Source of the DNA: Favolaschia claudopus | Taxonomy: Eukaryota > Basidiomycota > Agaricomycetes > Agaricales > Mycenaceae | Assembly (NCBI GenBank): GCA_037176885.1 | Contig: JAWWNJ010000019.1 | Span: 1,674,001-1,738,000 of the forward strand | Length of the DNA stretch: 64,000 nucleotides | Direction: 5' to 3' | Part shown: positions 42,528 through 54,040 of the stretch, in pieces | How the letters are laid out: each line of letters starts with the position of its first letter | Position numbering within the stretch: the stretch's first letter is position 1 | Notes under the pieces: generated by a model | What the model was told of the DNA's origin: nothing | Database searches by the model: none | Seen by the model: the letters and a program-made list of their open reading frames with translations, nothing else | Translations under genes and position numbers: made by a program

Positions 42528-45500
42528 GATTCCCGCTACCTTTAGGTACGGGTTATTATAGTGGTCGCGATCAAAGTAGGTTTTGGCTGAGCATCACATT
42601 TTCGTAGTAGTATTTTGCGTAAGCCAATACAATTCCTCGGTCTAGTCCCGTATATTTGTCAATCCTGTCTTGTCAGCCTCACTACCTTGCCGTACTTTTT
42701 ATCTTTTCAGTGTTCACTCCCTCACCTTCGCAAACCACGACATATGGCTACTGCTGCTTTCCGCACTCTCGACGACTTTCGACGAAGAGCTCGAGCAGTC
42801 TCAAATGTCTCTGGACTGGGTCATCAACTCCGGCATACCTACCTGCCGTTCAGTTGCCTCCGGCGTTCTCACCATCCCCTCCCTCGATTTCCCTAGCTTC
42901 ACCGTGCAAATCAACCTATCTCGTCGTCCCTCCGCTATGATATTGTTCTGGGTCGGGATTGGTCCCAGTACTGCCGGGATTCCTTACTCGATGCCTGCTT
43001 TCTGTTGTCTTCAGGGCCTGTCTACTTTCGTGTCCCGCCACAGAGAACTTGTATACCCTTGGCACCTCCTCCCTTCTCCTGTGTCCCTGACGCTCTCCTA
43101 CGTTCTCCATCTCTGTTGACCTCTGCAATTTTGCACAAACCGACTCCGCTTGCCTCGACAATGCCGATGATGCGCATATTTCTTCTAATGGTCTTTATCT
43201 CCTCTACTCTACCTGCTGCTTAACCCTTTTACAGATAGTAATACTGCTTCTTCTCTTCCACCCAATGATCCCCACGACCTACTACCCCACGAATAACACA
43301 CCACTACTCCCTTCCAATATAATTCGTGATATTTTTCTGGGACACCATTTGACACGTTATCGCACATCCGCATTTTATGCTGATTTAGGCGCAATACATC
43401 ACGCCCTTTCTCTGCATGGAATTCCTCATCAAGACATGACACTTGTTCAATGTCGTCGTGCTTTGATTCACCACATCTTAACTGGGACATGCATTGACAA
43501 CCACACAAATCATGAGTCCTCGCCCGACCTGAGCTTGGAACATGTCGAGCAGTATCACGCGGCTTCGGCTCCGCCTCTGAAGTTACCCAAGCAATATTAG
43601 ATCTTGTTCTCAATGCTGATCACAAAGATATATCAACGGAGAGCCTGTCCCATCTTGCCGGTGCCGTGAATATTCATGTTTCCGGGAAGCGGAATCTTCG
43701 TTTTAAACTACGTGCTGCTATCCGTAACCAATTTCGGTCCATCTCGACCGCATCACACTCCGAAAGACTTTCCTCATTGTCTGTGGCAGATTTCTTCATT
43801 TGAAAGCCACCGAAAGCCTGCGTTAGTTGTGATTGCGGCTTTCCACCGCATAGTCTTGCCTGCCAAGGCCACCGTCGAGCAAATAAAAAAGCCAAATCAC
43901 ACAGCATATCGTGTCCGGGCACTGCTTACAATTCTCCAATGTTCATGTGTCTGCTCCAGCGCCGTCAGCCGGAACCCTATATCCCGATTGTAAAGATGTG
44001 TGTGATGCATGGCAAATTAAACTGAATACTATTCATCCTGATCTTCAAGTGCACGTAATTACTGAACGGCACCAACCTGACCATAGTACCGCTTCGTCGG
44101 CTGCTAACGGTTTTGAAAATTGAGCACACCCACTCCGAAACTCTACGTGATTTGAAAATTGAAAACTCATATTGGGGTGTTAAGAAAAGGCAAACGACTC
44201 GACCAAGATGTAGAAAGACGGGAAAATCTTGATCACTTCCGTGAATGAAATCCAGGTAGCGGGCTTTGCCGCTTGTCGGCCTTACCGGGATTATCTGTTG
44301 GTCAATGCAATGCATGCTGCTGGCAGCTCCATCGATCGATCTCGAGGTGCATTTCCTCGACGAACTGGTGTTTTTGCGCAACGCGTTGGTTTGTGGTGAA
44401 TGTGGCATGCTCAATTGCTGGGTCCGCCAGAAATTTCGCGCCTTCGTGGACAAATGTTTTTGCGAACTTGAATTTTGAAATGTAGGTACTTGAGAACGCA
44501 TGGAAATTTAGGCTGGAATCTGCGTGCTTTGCAGAATTGCTCTGCCTGGAGTAACATCTCGATGAGGTAAACGGTAAGGCCAGTATGTATTCCCTGTTCT
44601 ACGGTTACACACAAGTTGGATATAGGTATACCTTGATTCATTTGAGGGACAACTATCATGCGCGTCGCTGCAACCGATTGCGACCGCGAGTGCTATGCTG
44701 AATGTCCTTGGCTCCTTTGGCACTTGACTCGAATTCTTCGAGCGGCTCCGTATAGTTGAAGGCAGCGTTCAATGAAGCCATGTCTTACCCAATGATCGCC
44801 CGCGGTCGCATTGTCCTCAAGCCCTTGTGTTGGGTAAGCTTCGAAGCAAGTCGCCGTCGCGCGGAAGATGCCTCAACAGACAGCGGTGTATCCTGCCATG
44901 ATGCGGAGAACCATACTTACTCGTCATTCGCTCGAGGTCATGCTCGGTGTTCTTTCTCGAAGACGCACCGCTCCTCTCGCTCCGGACAGCCGGTGGCGTC
45001 TGCAGGATGCTCAGCATGGGAACGATGAACTGCACTCCCAGTCTCCAGACGAAAGGAAAACAGGGTTTTATGTTTTCCTGAGGCGGCCAGAATCGAGGGT
45101 CAAACTCCGCGTTAGACAATAGTTGAGAGGAAAGAGGGAGAAAGCCATGTCCACGTACTACGATTACGCCGATTTACATTCGCCGTTGAGGCGGTGAGAA
45201 AACAGCTTGCGCCACAAGGCATCTTCGCAGAACGTCACTCGGACCCATTCCTTATCGAGGGAACACATTGTCACATTGTGAGACCGTAGGAGTTCGAGAA
45301 TTGGAGGTTTCAAGTCGGCTCGACGATTCCCACCGCGTACTTTTCATGTGTGGAGGAGTCTGGATGAAGATGATGAACGGAGGACTTCTGGGGAGGGATG
45401 AGAATACTTATTCTCATCCTAAAGCTCGACACTGACAGGAGATGCAGGTTCGCAACTGAATCGGGTGGCCTGTCCTTCAGTCTGCGTGCCCGTCGGATTG

Positions 45501-47567
45501 TCAGAAGCATGGAAGTCATGCAAGAAGGGAGAACCTGGAATTCCTTACCCAGTAGGGAAAGCGGACAACAAGAGGGTGTATGGTTGGCTGCCAGTGCCGC
45601 GGTCTGTGAAGAATTGAGATAATGGACATCGTGGCAAGCGAAACATTCAGCTTTCGGATTGTCGCCATGCAAGCTCGTCGGAGTGAATGCTTTGGAATGT
45701 GGAGGCTGAGGGCGGGCGATCGAAGTCGACAAGCAGAAATGTAGCAAAGACAATGGTTTGGACAGGATGGAAACAGAGTGGGGCTAGACGGGGTAATCGA
45801 AGTGTGAGGGTGAGTATATGTGATACAGAAACGAGCGGGTTACGGGAACCGGATTGATTTCAATGATAAGTCTATCCGGGACGCTAGAAAACGGACCAAA
45901 GACCGTGGAACTGGAGAAATTTAACATAGAGAATATGGAACGCGCATGCACGCACGCGTTTCTGTGGCTCCAAAAATTATTAATTCGCAGCCAGCAAGCA
46001 AGGGCTGGGGACTGGTACATCAATATAGAGTAAGACACGCTGCGAATCAAGTCGTTGAAGCAGATGCCATCTGTCTCTTCTGCCGCTGGAGATTAGAACT
46101 TGCTGCGTATACATCGGGCCAATGGAGAACAATGGGGCTTCCAACCCAGATTGAGATGGAACATAGTGACGGACAGGATTCCTCATAAACGGAATCCCGA
46201 CGGCCAGCTAGCAACAAAAGCACTTGTACCCCGTGACTAAGATAAGATTGACCACAGGCTCTAGGAGACACTTGTCCGGCGCCCGGTGGAATGGATAGCA
46301 CGGCCGGAGGACAAAGAAATCTGTAAATCAGTGGACAGAAGAATCAAGATAGAAAGTCGGAAAACGGTCCTATTTCCCAACAGGCAGGCCAGTCTGCGGT
46401 GCATTTTTTATCTGAGACCGTGTCAGGAGGGTGGCAGTGAAACTGTAAGAATCGCACCAAGAATCCCAGAATCAGGGCATAAGTATGATATCTTCAAAAT
46501 CTGCTGAGAAAAATGGAACCGTCCGAACCGATCAAGGCGTCACAAGCCTGCCAAAGCACAGCGGTGAGGTAGAGTACGATTGTTTCCCGCACGGAAATTG
46601 GCGACAGCTGGATTCAGCGAGGCTAGTTCGTCGACATGGTGTCCGCGTCAACCCATTGTCGGAGTTTGAAATTTGCCGCTGAATATCACTTCCCTTTTTT
46701 GGTCGGGTGTGACGTCTTGTCACAGGGCTTCCTCTTCCCGTCATCCTCGAATCTGAACTCGAATCTTGATATCGGCTCATACGGCAAACGCTGGCGCTTC
46801 AGATAGGGGGAAACCACTGCTTGGAAGAGCTCAAATAGCAAGGACTTCCTTCCAGCCACAATCAATCTCCAGACTTGCAGCTCCGAGTCAGCGCAAGTCT
46901 CTGCGCAAATGCAGAATTTTATCCGCCGCCAATGACACCATACGCCGTGAATCAAGCTAGTGTTACTACCACTATTGCACTGTACTCGTTGAAACCCAGT
47001 CCGTACTGATACTTGTATGTTAAAACAAGATCCTCTCAAACGCGGAGCGTAGCTACTAGCTGGATCTTGAGCGCTCAGTGCAGGGTCTGGGCCGCATATT
47101 GTCCGCTCGGCTCGCGTGGAACGTGGAAGTGGAGCCCCAATTTTATCTATCTCCTTGCCAATTCCCTCACCGTGGGTCTACAACAGTGACACCGTTGTGC
47201 GGTGAACTTTTTTCTGCCCCGTTGGATTCTTCCAATCTGGTTTTTTATATGGCTATGTCGCATGACAGATACACATCCGTTTACCCGATGATTGTTGCAC
47301 ACGCGCGGCATCATTACCCGCCCTCCGACTCCGCCCCGCCCGCCTTCTCGTCCACATTTATGTCCCCCGACGTTGCGCTCTCACTATATCAAATTCGGGT
47401 CAATTCTCGATGACATATTGTTGCTGGCCTTGTGGCAGTCGTGAAAGCTAGATCTTTGTTCTCCATTCGGACCTCTGTCCTTGATCGAGATGCATTCAAT
47501 TTCCGTGGGTATAAAGGTCAGTGTCCCTTTTCTTCTACTTTTCCGTTTGCTCACCCTTGAATCCACA
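42528..47567. other. 5-kb gene-poor stretch
   Basis: No intact gene is supported. It holds many short, conflicting open frames. The most protein-like parts are a relic at 43265-43804 (separate entry) and a minus-strand open frame around 44817-45170 reading SNAEFDPRFWPPQ and PCFPFVWRLGVQF, which lacks a start and splice partners. The remainder (45200-47500) shows nothing I can recognise. This is probably decayed gene or transposon sequence. Confidence 0.5.
43265..43804 (+). pseudogene. decayed ORF, possibly transposon-derived
   Basis: An open frame reads LPSNIIRDIFLGHHLTRYR and HALSLHGIPHQDMTLVQCRR, then stops at 43598-43600. Homologous-looking text continues in another frame (SLSHLAGAVNIHVSGKRNL, RSISTASHSERLSSLSVADF). 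The regular amphipathic spacing suggests it was once coding. I cannot name the family; the style recalls the N-terminal region of agaricomycete mobile-element proteins, which is a weak inference. Confidence 0.3.
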
Positions 47568-48598
47568 ATGCTCCCTCGTCGAAGAAACTCTCCGAATACG
47601 GTACTCTTCCCATTTTATTCTACGTGGAAGGCCTCTGCTGACCTCGGAACTCTTGAAATATTAGATCTCCGAGCCCTACAGATTGGTTTGTCATTGAATG
47701 ATGATAATTTATACACCAACTTAACTTTTCTTTGCACCAGGTGCTCACAACTTCACCACAGGCCACAGTGCGTCAGCCAAAATCTCTTCATAGATTTTAT
47801 TTACTTTCGTATAAGGCGCAAAATTCTCCACAAACTTCTTCTCCAGTGCTTCAATCGGTAAGTACTATCTCTGGGTTTGTCCCTCGCTAATTGTGATTTC
47901 AACAGCCCTCTTCACTTCCACTTCATCGGGTAAGTCCTCCGCACCTTCCAAAGAACGTTTCACAGCCTTACGAATCGTCTTCAACAGCTTCAGGTGCGCA
48001 CTGCCTCACTGAAAACGAGCGGGTCGCGGTTTTGACAGTGTACTTCTAGCCTCCTCCTGCGCCAAGGTTGCAGAGCATCCCTCTCCCTAACCTCTCCCCA
48101 ACGAATCCTCAAGGTCCGACATTTTCGACCAGAGGAACGGGCGTGTTCCCCGTCGATCTCCTGAACGACATCGACTTCGAAGTCCTCGCCAGGAGCGTCT
48201 CGAATTTCCGTATTCCTTCACATACCACTATCTATGTCGCACCTTCCTCACGCGACCGCTTTCTCTTCCATATCGATACCGGAGACCGACCGTTGCGAGT
48301 GTTCTCAATCCTCCGCCGCGTACAGTCCATCCTGCGCGCCCCACTTTCTCTACAAGTCTACCAGACTCAGGTTTCGCCGGCAACGCAAGAGTCTGTCCGC
48401 CAACATTTCTTGTCTCGCAACGGCCCGGATGCTGCGCGATTGTGGCGGAATTTCCTGAATGGATTTGAGCATGGCGATGGACCTAGAGGCGAAATCTTAT
48501 TACAAGGGCATTCAGACATGTGGGGCTTTTCGCAAGATCACGGAGGCGAGTGGGTTATTCATGTTGATGTGCCTTTCCTCCCCGCTGTTTGGAATTAA
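47568..48598 (+). CDS. small hypothetical protein (about 247 aa)
   Basis: The final exon (48050-48598) is well supported: open, compositionally normal, reading TRGTGVFPVDLLNDIDFEV, then a folded-looking domain, and ending HVDVPFLPAVWN. The 5' exons are tentative: 47568-47600, 47665-47685, 47741-47857 and 47906-47929, each bounded by GT and AG and all in frame, giving 248 codons. The 5' part is short and Ser/Pro/Gln-rich; the 120-nt intron before the last exon may hide another small exon. Family not recognised. Confidence 0.5.
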
Positions 48599-49363
48599 CG
48601 TGAGTGATCTAAATTATCTCTTCGTTGTTCGAGTCGCCTGTAATAATCCTGAATCCGTCTTCTCAAAGTTTCAACCCCAAATTGGGCGGCTCCGGAGTCG
48701 TATACGGATGTAACCCAAGAGGCAATCGTGCAGCGCACAATGTATTCTATCGTTCGACTTTTGAGCATGAGTCTGCGGTGACCCTTGTTCCCTGTATATA
48801 TGTATTTGTTGACTTATTTGTGTATTTATTCGCTGCGAAAAGGCGTACTCATACGCATGAGACACCCACATGGCGAGACGCGAAGCAATCGCAAAATCAT
48901 TCTATTTACCTCCATCATCGGCGATTTTTGCGCGGACTGTTTTGCTCTCATTCGGTTTCTTACGCTTGATTTCAAGTTGCTTCCGCGAGACATGGAAAGA
49001 TGCTGAACTGTGAACATATGTACCAAATGATCGACGGAGTTCGGTGGGTCGTTTTTCACCAAATCAAGGTCGATTTTGTTCATTGTTCACGGCAGAGCAA
49101 AGAAAAGATCGGATATAGGATCTGAAAGTGATGTACCATGCGATTCACTGATACCATTTGTTTTTTTTTTAGGATTCAGGCTGCACTGAGGACTTCGGAA
49201 TCTTGTAGGAACAGTGAACACGGAGCAGATTTGTCAAGGTGGAGGATTCGCGTAGTTTATAGCAAAGCAAGATGGTGGTGGTGGTACAATTTGTATGCTT
49301 CTACACAGAAGTCCATTGATTAATCTGACAGTATATCATTCATTCTTCCTTCCTTCCTTTCAT
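48599..49363. other. convergent intergenic spacer
   Basis: About 0.77 kb between the stops of two convergent genes. It is AT-rich and shows no gene. Confidence 0.5.
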
Positions 49364-50163
49364 TTAGAAATCGTTGTTGCGTTCGTTGAACTCGCCCATC
49401 TGTCAGACAACCATTTAGTTTTGAGCATCGACAGACGTGAGAGTGAGAATGAAAAGCTCGACATACCTTGCGTTCCTGACCGCGCTCCTGCAAGCCAGCG
49501 TTACCGGTCATCTTCCCAGCAAGTTGTTCCGCACCGCCTGTGCGAAGAAGTGGGATTGAGAATAATGATAAATGTTTCGCATCTGATAGCAACACGAACC
49601 TTTCAGCTTGTCGCCCATGCTCGGCTTGTTGTGGCTGCTGTCAAACTCGCGCTCGCGGTTGCGGGACTCAAAGTTGTCGCCGCCGAAGTCGGTGTTGCGT
49701 CCAGTCGAAGAGCTGTTATCGTACTCGTTACGACCGAGGCCGGCGCCGGTGCCCTGAGACAGGTCGTCCGTGCGGGTGCCAGTGGAGCCGCCATACGAGG
49801 TGTCGGTCATGCCGCTGCGCATACCGCCCGTCAGGCCGCCTCCCATCCCGCTGCTGGCGGTGTTGCCGCCCATGGTGGAACCCATGTTAGAGCCGGTGTT
49901 GTCGAAGCGATCTTGGTAGCCACCGCCGGTTGTACGGGAAGAGTCGTTGAAGGTGTCGTTGTTGAAGTTGTCTGGAGTGTTCAAGTTGTGAGATGGGGAT
50001 CGACGGAATAAATTTAAACGAAACACGGTGCAACTGACCCGAACGACCCATGCCGGTTGAGCCAGTGGTAGATTCAAGCGCACCAGTGCGGCGACCAGTG
50101 GCGGCGGTGCCGTCAGTGCCGTAGATGGTGTTGTTGTTGACGTTCTGGTCGTAGGAGTCCATG
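49364..50163 (-). CDS. CsbD/HMP1-like stress protein (200 aa)
   Basis: Exons from the 5' end: 50163-50040, 49971-49600, 49537-49467, 49399-49364 (201 codons). The N-terminal 150 residues are Gly/Ser/Thr/Asn-rich, hydrophilic and probably disordered. The C-terminal part KPSMGDKLKGGAEQLAGKMTG then NAGLQERGQERKMGEF matches the CsbD-like pattern. In Ustilago maydis the relative HMP1 was named for recognition of mismatched and cruciform DNA, and bacterial CsbD is a general stress protein. A cytosolic or nuclear stress-response role is therefore inferred. The promoter carries a palindrome and a TATA-like box close to the start. Intact. Confidence 0.78.
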
Positions 50164-50251
50164 ATGAGAGTAGAGTGTGTAGGGTGTGTGTGGGTGAGAA
50201 TGTGTTGGGTGGGTGATTCAAATGTGAGAATCGCTAGCAAGTTTGAGCGAG

Positions 50252-50285
50252 ATTTAAAGGCGTTCAGGTGTGTGATGTCACACCT
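50252..50285 (-). promoter_or_regulatory. palindromic element plus TATA-like box
   Basis: AGGTGTG (50266-50272) and CACACCT (50279-50285) form a perfect 7-bp inverted repeat around TGATGT, so the centre reads TGATGTCA, close to a CRE/ATF site. TTTAAA (50252-50257) follows downstream on the minus strand, 88 nt before the ATG. Candidate operator and core promoter of the CsbD/HMP1-like gene. Confidence 0.45.
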
Positions 50286-51435
50286 TTGGAGTACGCTGGG
50301 AGAGCGGCGAATTTTCCTTTGAAGGCGAGAACAATACGATATGACGCACCAAGCGTAGCCGCAATGACGCGCATAGAGCTCGATAATCACGGAGAGCTCG
50401 GTTTTTGAAATTCGTTTTGATGACCCGGAATCAATTATCTAGGGAACAGTCGAGCGATCTTGAACGGTTCGGAAGTAAATGGGACTCTGGGAGGGAGGTT
50501 TCCTGGTGACTTTGAGGCTCGCCACGCAAGACAACGAACCACTTTTGGACCAAGCTTGGGAACACCTGAGCGAGTCGATGCCCAAGTGTGACCAGAAAGT
50601 ACACTCAAAATTGCGGATCTATTGAGGTCATCTTGGAGTAGAGAGTACGACAGCTCGAATATTTGCAAATGGGTGTACATGACGTGGAAGGGACCGTCAT
50701 CGAGGAGCTTGAAGATTGGGTGGCATTGCCGGAAGCAGTGGAATGGACTAATTGGCCATTGTTGTTGTGAATGAGTTCTTGAGTGAGTACACATGTCCAG
50801 AACTCAAGGTTTTCCGTTTATCGAGGGGAAAGCAGATAAAAGGTACTGAAAGGTATAGGCTTGGCGACGGAGCACGAATCCATGTGAGTTTCGGAGAGGT
50901 AGCGCGTGTTATATGGCGTCGAGTTCCACCGTAAATTTCGAGATTTGGGCAAGATTTGAGCGGAAGTGATGAAGTAATCTGCTGCCAACACCCCTGCCAG
51001 TGCTGCCTGCGGTGTTACTCCTGTGCCGGTTCGTGAACCAGGCCTCCTCGTGCGCTCAGTTGTCCGAAAAGCCTCCTCGATTTCGCTCCAGAGAGCCCAG
51101 TTTGTCGAGCAGAAACCGCGACAAAAGCGGCAGGAGACAAAAACTCGATGTTGTCGTGTGTTTGTTATCTGGCTCGATCGGGTAATTTTCCGGGAGATTC
51201 TGACGCTACCGGTGTATTCATACAACGATCCATACCCATGCTCACGAATATTTACGATACAAGCTGTTTTGTGCGGTTTACATGTACATGGAGAACGAGT
51301 GCTGCTGCATATTATAATTCCTATCACCAAGACATACCAAGGGGAACGAAACGAACTTGGGATTTAAGATCCCAGATCGAGGGGAGGTCGACGAACAGCG
51401 CATCAGACCTCACGTAACAGGCAGCGGGGGATGCC
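50286..51435. other. intergenic, nothing recognised
   Basis: This spacer of 1.15 kb lies upstream of the CsbD-like gene and downstream of DUF262 gene 4. Minus-strand frames at 50435-50794 and 50818-51330 have no recognisable domain or splice structure. Confidence 0.5.
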
Positions 51436-53833
51436 CTACCACCTCCGATCGCGGTTGTCACGATACCGAGTATCCCTCCTTCCTCCACTGCCGCCATAAT
51501 CATCATCATATTCATACTTCTTCCCCCTCTCATACCCACCACCACTCCCATTTCGATGCATACTCCCATTCGCGCTCCCGTACCTCCCCCCGCCCCCACC
51601 ACCATCCCACCCGCTACTACTACTCGAAGGCGGCGCCCCAGGCTCCGACTTCACCCGCATCCCCCCCGTCCCCTGTCCCCCGCCCGACCGCCCAGCCATG
51701 AGATTCGCCTCGAGCGCAGCCGCAACGCTCGCCGCGCCGAGCTGCTGCCCTCCCTGCCCCTGCACAGGCGTTCCCGTTACCTGCTGCAGCATCTGCTGCA
51801 GCGCCTGCGTCTGCTGCATATACGACTGCAGCCCGTCCGCATTGAACGCGTATCCAGGTAGGCTCGGCGACCCCGCCATCGTGGGCGCAGAGGACAAGCC
51901 GTGGCCGTGCGTGGGCGTGGGGTGGAGGGCGTTGGCGACGGCAAGCTGCCGCTGCGCCTCGAGACGCTCTTTCGCTGCGCGGATGACGTCGACGGCGTTC
52001 GGCACGGGGCTGGCGCTCGCGGGAGGCGCGTTGGATGCGGGTGGTGTCGGCGGGGGAACGGGAGCGGGGGCGGGAGGCGCAGGGATAGACGCAGCCTTTT
52101 TAGGGCTCGTGCGTTTCCGAGGCGCAGCCTGCTGCCGGGCGGCCGGTGCGTAGTCGTCGTCCGAATCCACATCCTCGTCGTCATCATCATCGTCGTCTTC
52201 GTCGTCCCTCGCCCGCCCCGCCTTCCGCTTCGTCCCCGCACCCGACTTCGTCCGCGCACCCACCGCATCCGCCGCGCTAGTCTGCCCCCCCAACGCCGGC
52301 CCCTTGTAGTTATCGATGAAATTGATCATCGCCTTGTATATCTTGCCATTATTCCGGATATCCTCATGCTGCCTCCGCACATCCGCCCGCATAGCCCCGA
52401 CCGCCTTCCCCATCGCCTCCAGCGTCAGCTTCGTCTTGTGCCGATGCACCAATATCCCAATCATGATAAACTCAATCGGCGCAACCTTCGCGAAATGGCT
52501 TCGGTTTCGCGGATCGAGGACGAGCTCCTCGAAGACGTGGTAGGTGTTTTCGATGCTGGAGGTGAAGGCGGAGCTGATGGCGGAGGGGTCCGTGAGCCAC
52601 TTTTCCGTGGCCTGGATGGAGGTGGTTTTGGGGTTCACGGCGATGCATTGGATGGTCTGGGAGAGACAGCGGAAGTCGGAGCCGCGGGAGCGGTCCCAGG
52701 CGAGCGCGTCCCCGCTGAGGCCGCCCTCGTCGTTGTTGAGGAACTTGTCCTGCAACTCGCGAATGAATTTCGCGCGGGGGGTGCTGATGACTTTGAGTTT
52801 CTCGGCGGGCGTGAGGGCGACGCCGAGTTGGACGCGCTGCACACGAGCGTCAAGAAATAGAGCAGAGGGATAAGGGCAAGTCGCTGCGTACCTGGAAGAT
52901 CTCCCGCTCGTGAGAGTCCTTGATGTCCTGGTACTCTACGCATACCACGGCCTTGCCGTCGAACATTGTGCGGTACTTCTCTGGAAGCATCTTCTTCGTG
53001 CGGGTGCGTTGGTTGGGGTTGTCGCGGTACCAGAGCTTGTCGCCGGTGATCCTGAGTTCAGTTAATTAAGCAAGGGCAAGAGGCCAGATACGCAACGCAC
53101 GAGTCCTTATCTATGCGGAGTGGCGGAGGATGTAAGAATAATAAGGCAAGCGTAGGAGCAAGGAAACGCACGAGGAATCTGGATATCGTGTCAGAGGATG
53201 AGAGAACAAGAGAAACGACTACACACCAGACCCTCCATAAAACTGCATGCCGGATTAACGCCCACAAAGACAAGAAACAGCCATTGCTCACCGGTGTATT
53301 GAAGTCAACCTCTGCTTTCCATCAATACACGTCCGCGACTCAGTACCATCGTCGTAGCTGTTGACGGCTAGAAGCCCATTTCAATGCCAGACGTCGCGAA
53401 AATGGGGGTGGCGCGCACCAAAAATGACTGGGGGAATGTAGTAGTTTCGAAACAACGAGTCGATGATGCCGATCTGCTTGGACTCTGGCCAGACAACCTC
53501 TACGCGCATCATGAGCTTCAAACCGCAATCTTGCTTACACGCAGGCCTACCGCGCTGGTAATCAGGCTCTAAATTGATGTCTCCATTGTGTATCTGTTCT
53601 GTTCGACTTCAGACTGGATCCAGGGCAGCAGCGGCAGGTAGAGCGCAACTATACAAGGCTTCTGTGCTGTATGTCGTTGCGCGCGGGGCTTTAAGCGCGC
53701 CGTGAATTCGATATTCGCTAGATTTGCCTGTAGCCTTCTTTTTGCCCTTTCCTTTCTTTGATTTCGGGTCTTCGTACTCTTGTGAGAGCTCGTCGAGGTC
53801 GGTGAGGTCTGAGTAGTCGCCGTCCGACGCCAT
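51436..53833 (-). CDS. GmrSD_N (DUF262) domain protein 4 (660 aa)
   Basis: Exons from the 5' end: 53833-53650, 53598-53551, 53499-53419, 53367-53292, 53242-53227, 53178-53172, 53110-53101, 53051-52892, 52836-51436 (661 codons). Starts MASDGDYSDL then KSKKGKGKKKATGK. Core motifs: NGDINLEPDYQREVVW, IIDSLFRNYYIPPVIF and CIDGKQRLTSI. Micro-exons encode FMEGL-IPHKDS. The helical region begins RVQLGVALTPAEKLKV; a long Asp-rich run precedes PRKRTSPKK. The tail contains MRVKSEPG, a Gly-rich stretch, and ends in Arg/Asp repeats (YRDNRDRRW). Head-to-head with the F-box gene at 54041, 207 bp apart. No nuclease half. Intact. Confidence 0.92.
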
Positions 53834-54040
53834 CGGCGACGACAGGCAAGGGCTTGAGAGTGGCGGGAACGGGGAGGACAAAAGTCGAAGCTGTTGGCAA
53901 ACAGGTCAAAACTACCCTTTTGGGACTGGGTTGCTCTTTTGTTCTTCTTGCTTTCTCCCGACTTCTCCCCCAAACTCCAAGCCTGAAGGGTTCCGAAAGC
54001 TGCGTTGCCGCGACTTATCTTCGCACACTTGCCGACAAGC
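53834..54040. promoter_or_regulatory. shared divergent promoter, DUF262 gene 4 / F-box gene
   Basis: 207 bp separate the two start codons. Segments AGGCAAGGGCTTGAGAGTGG and GCAAACAGGTCAAAACT recur, in the same order and spacing class, in the 122-bp promoter at 60457-60578. About 85 bp next to the F-box start are absent from the other copy. Conservation across the duplicated pair suggests functional elements. Confidence 0.65.

Noticed and set aside
45310..45753. 147-codon minus-strand frame
   Set aside because: No recognisable domain, biased Ser/Leu composition and no neighbouring exons; probably chance.
51556..52873. Long plus-strand frames opposite DUF262 gene 4, up to 319 codons
   Set aside because: They mirror the Asp- and Pro-rich tail and helical domain of the minus-strand gene, which has the conserved motifs and exon plan.
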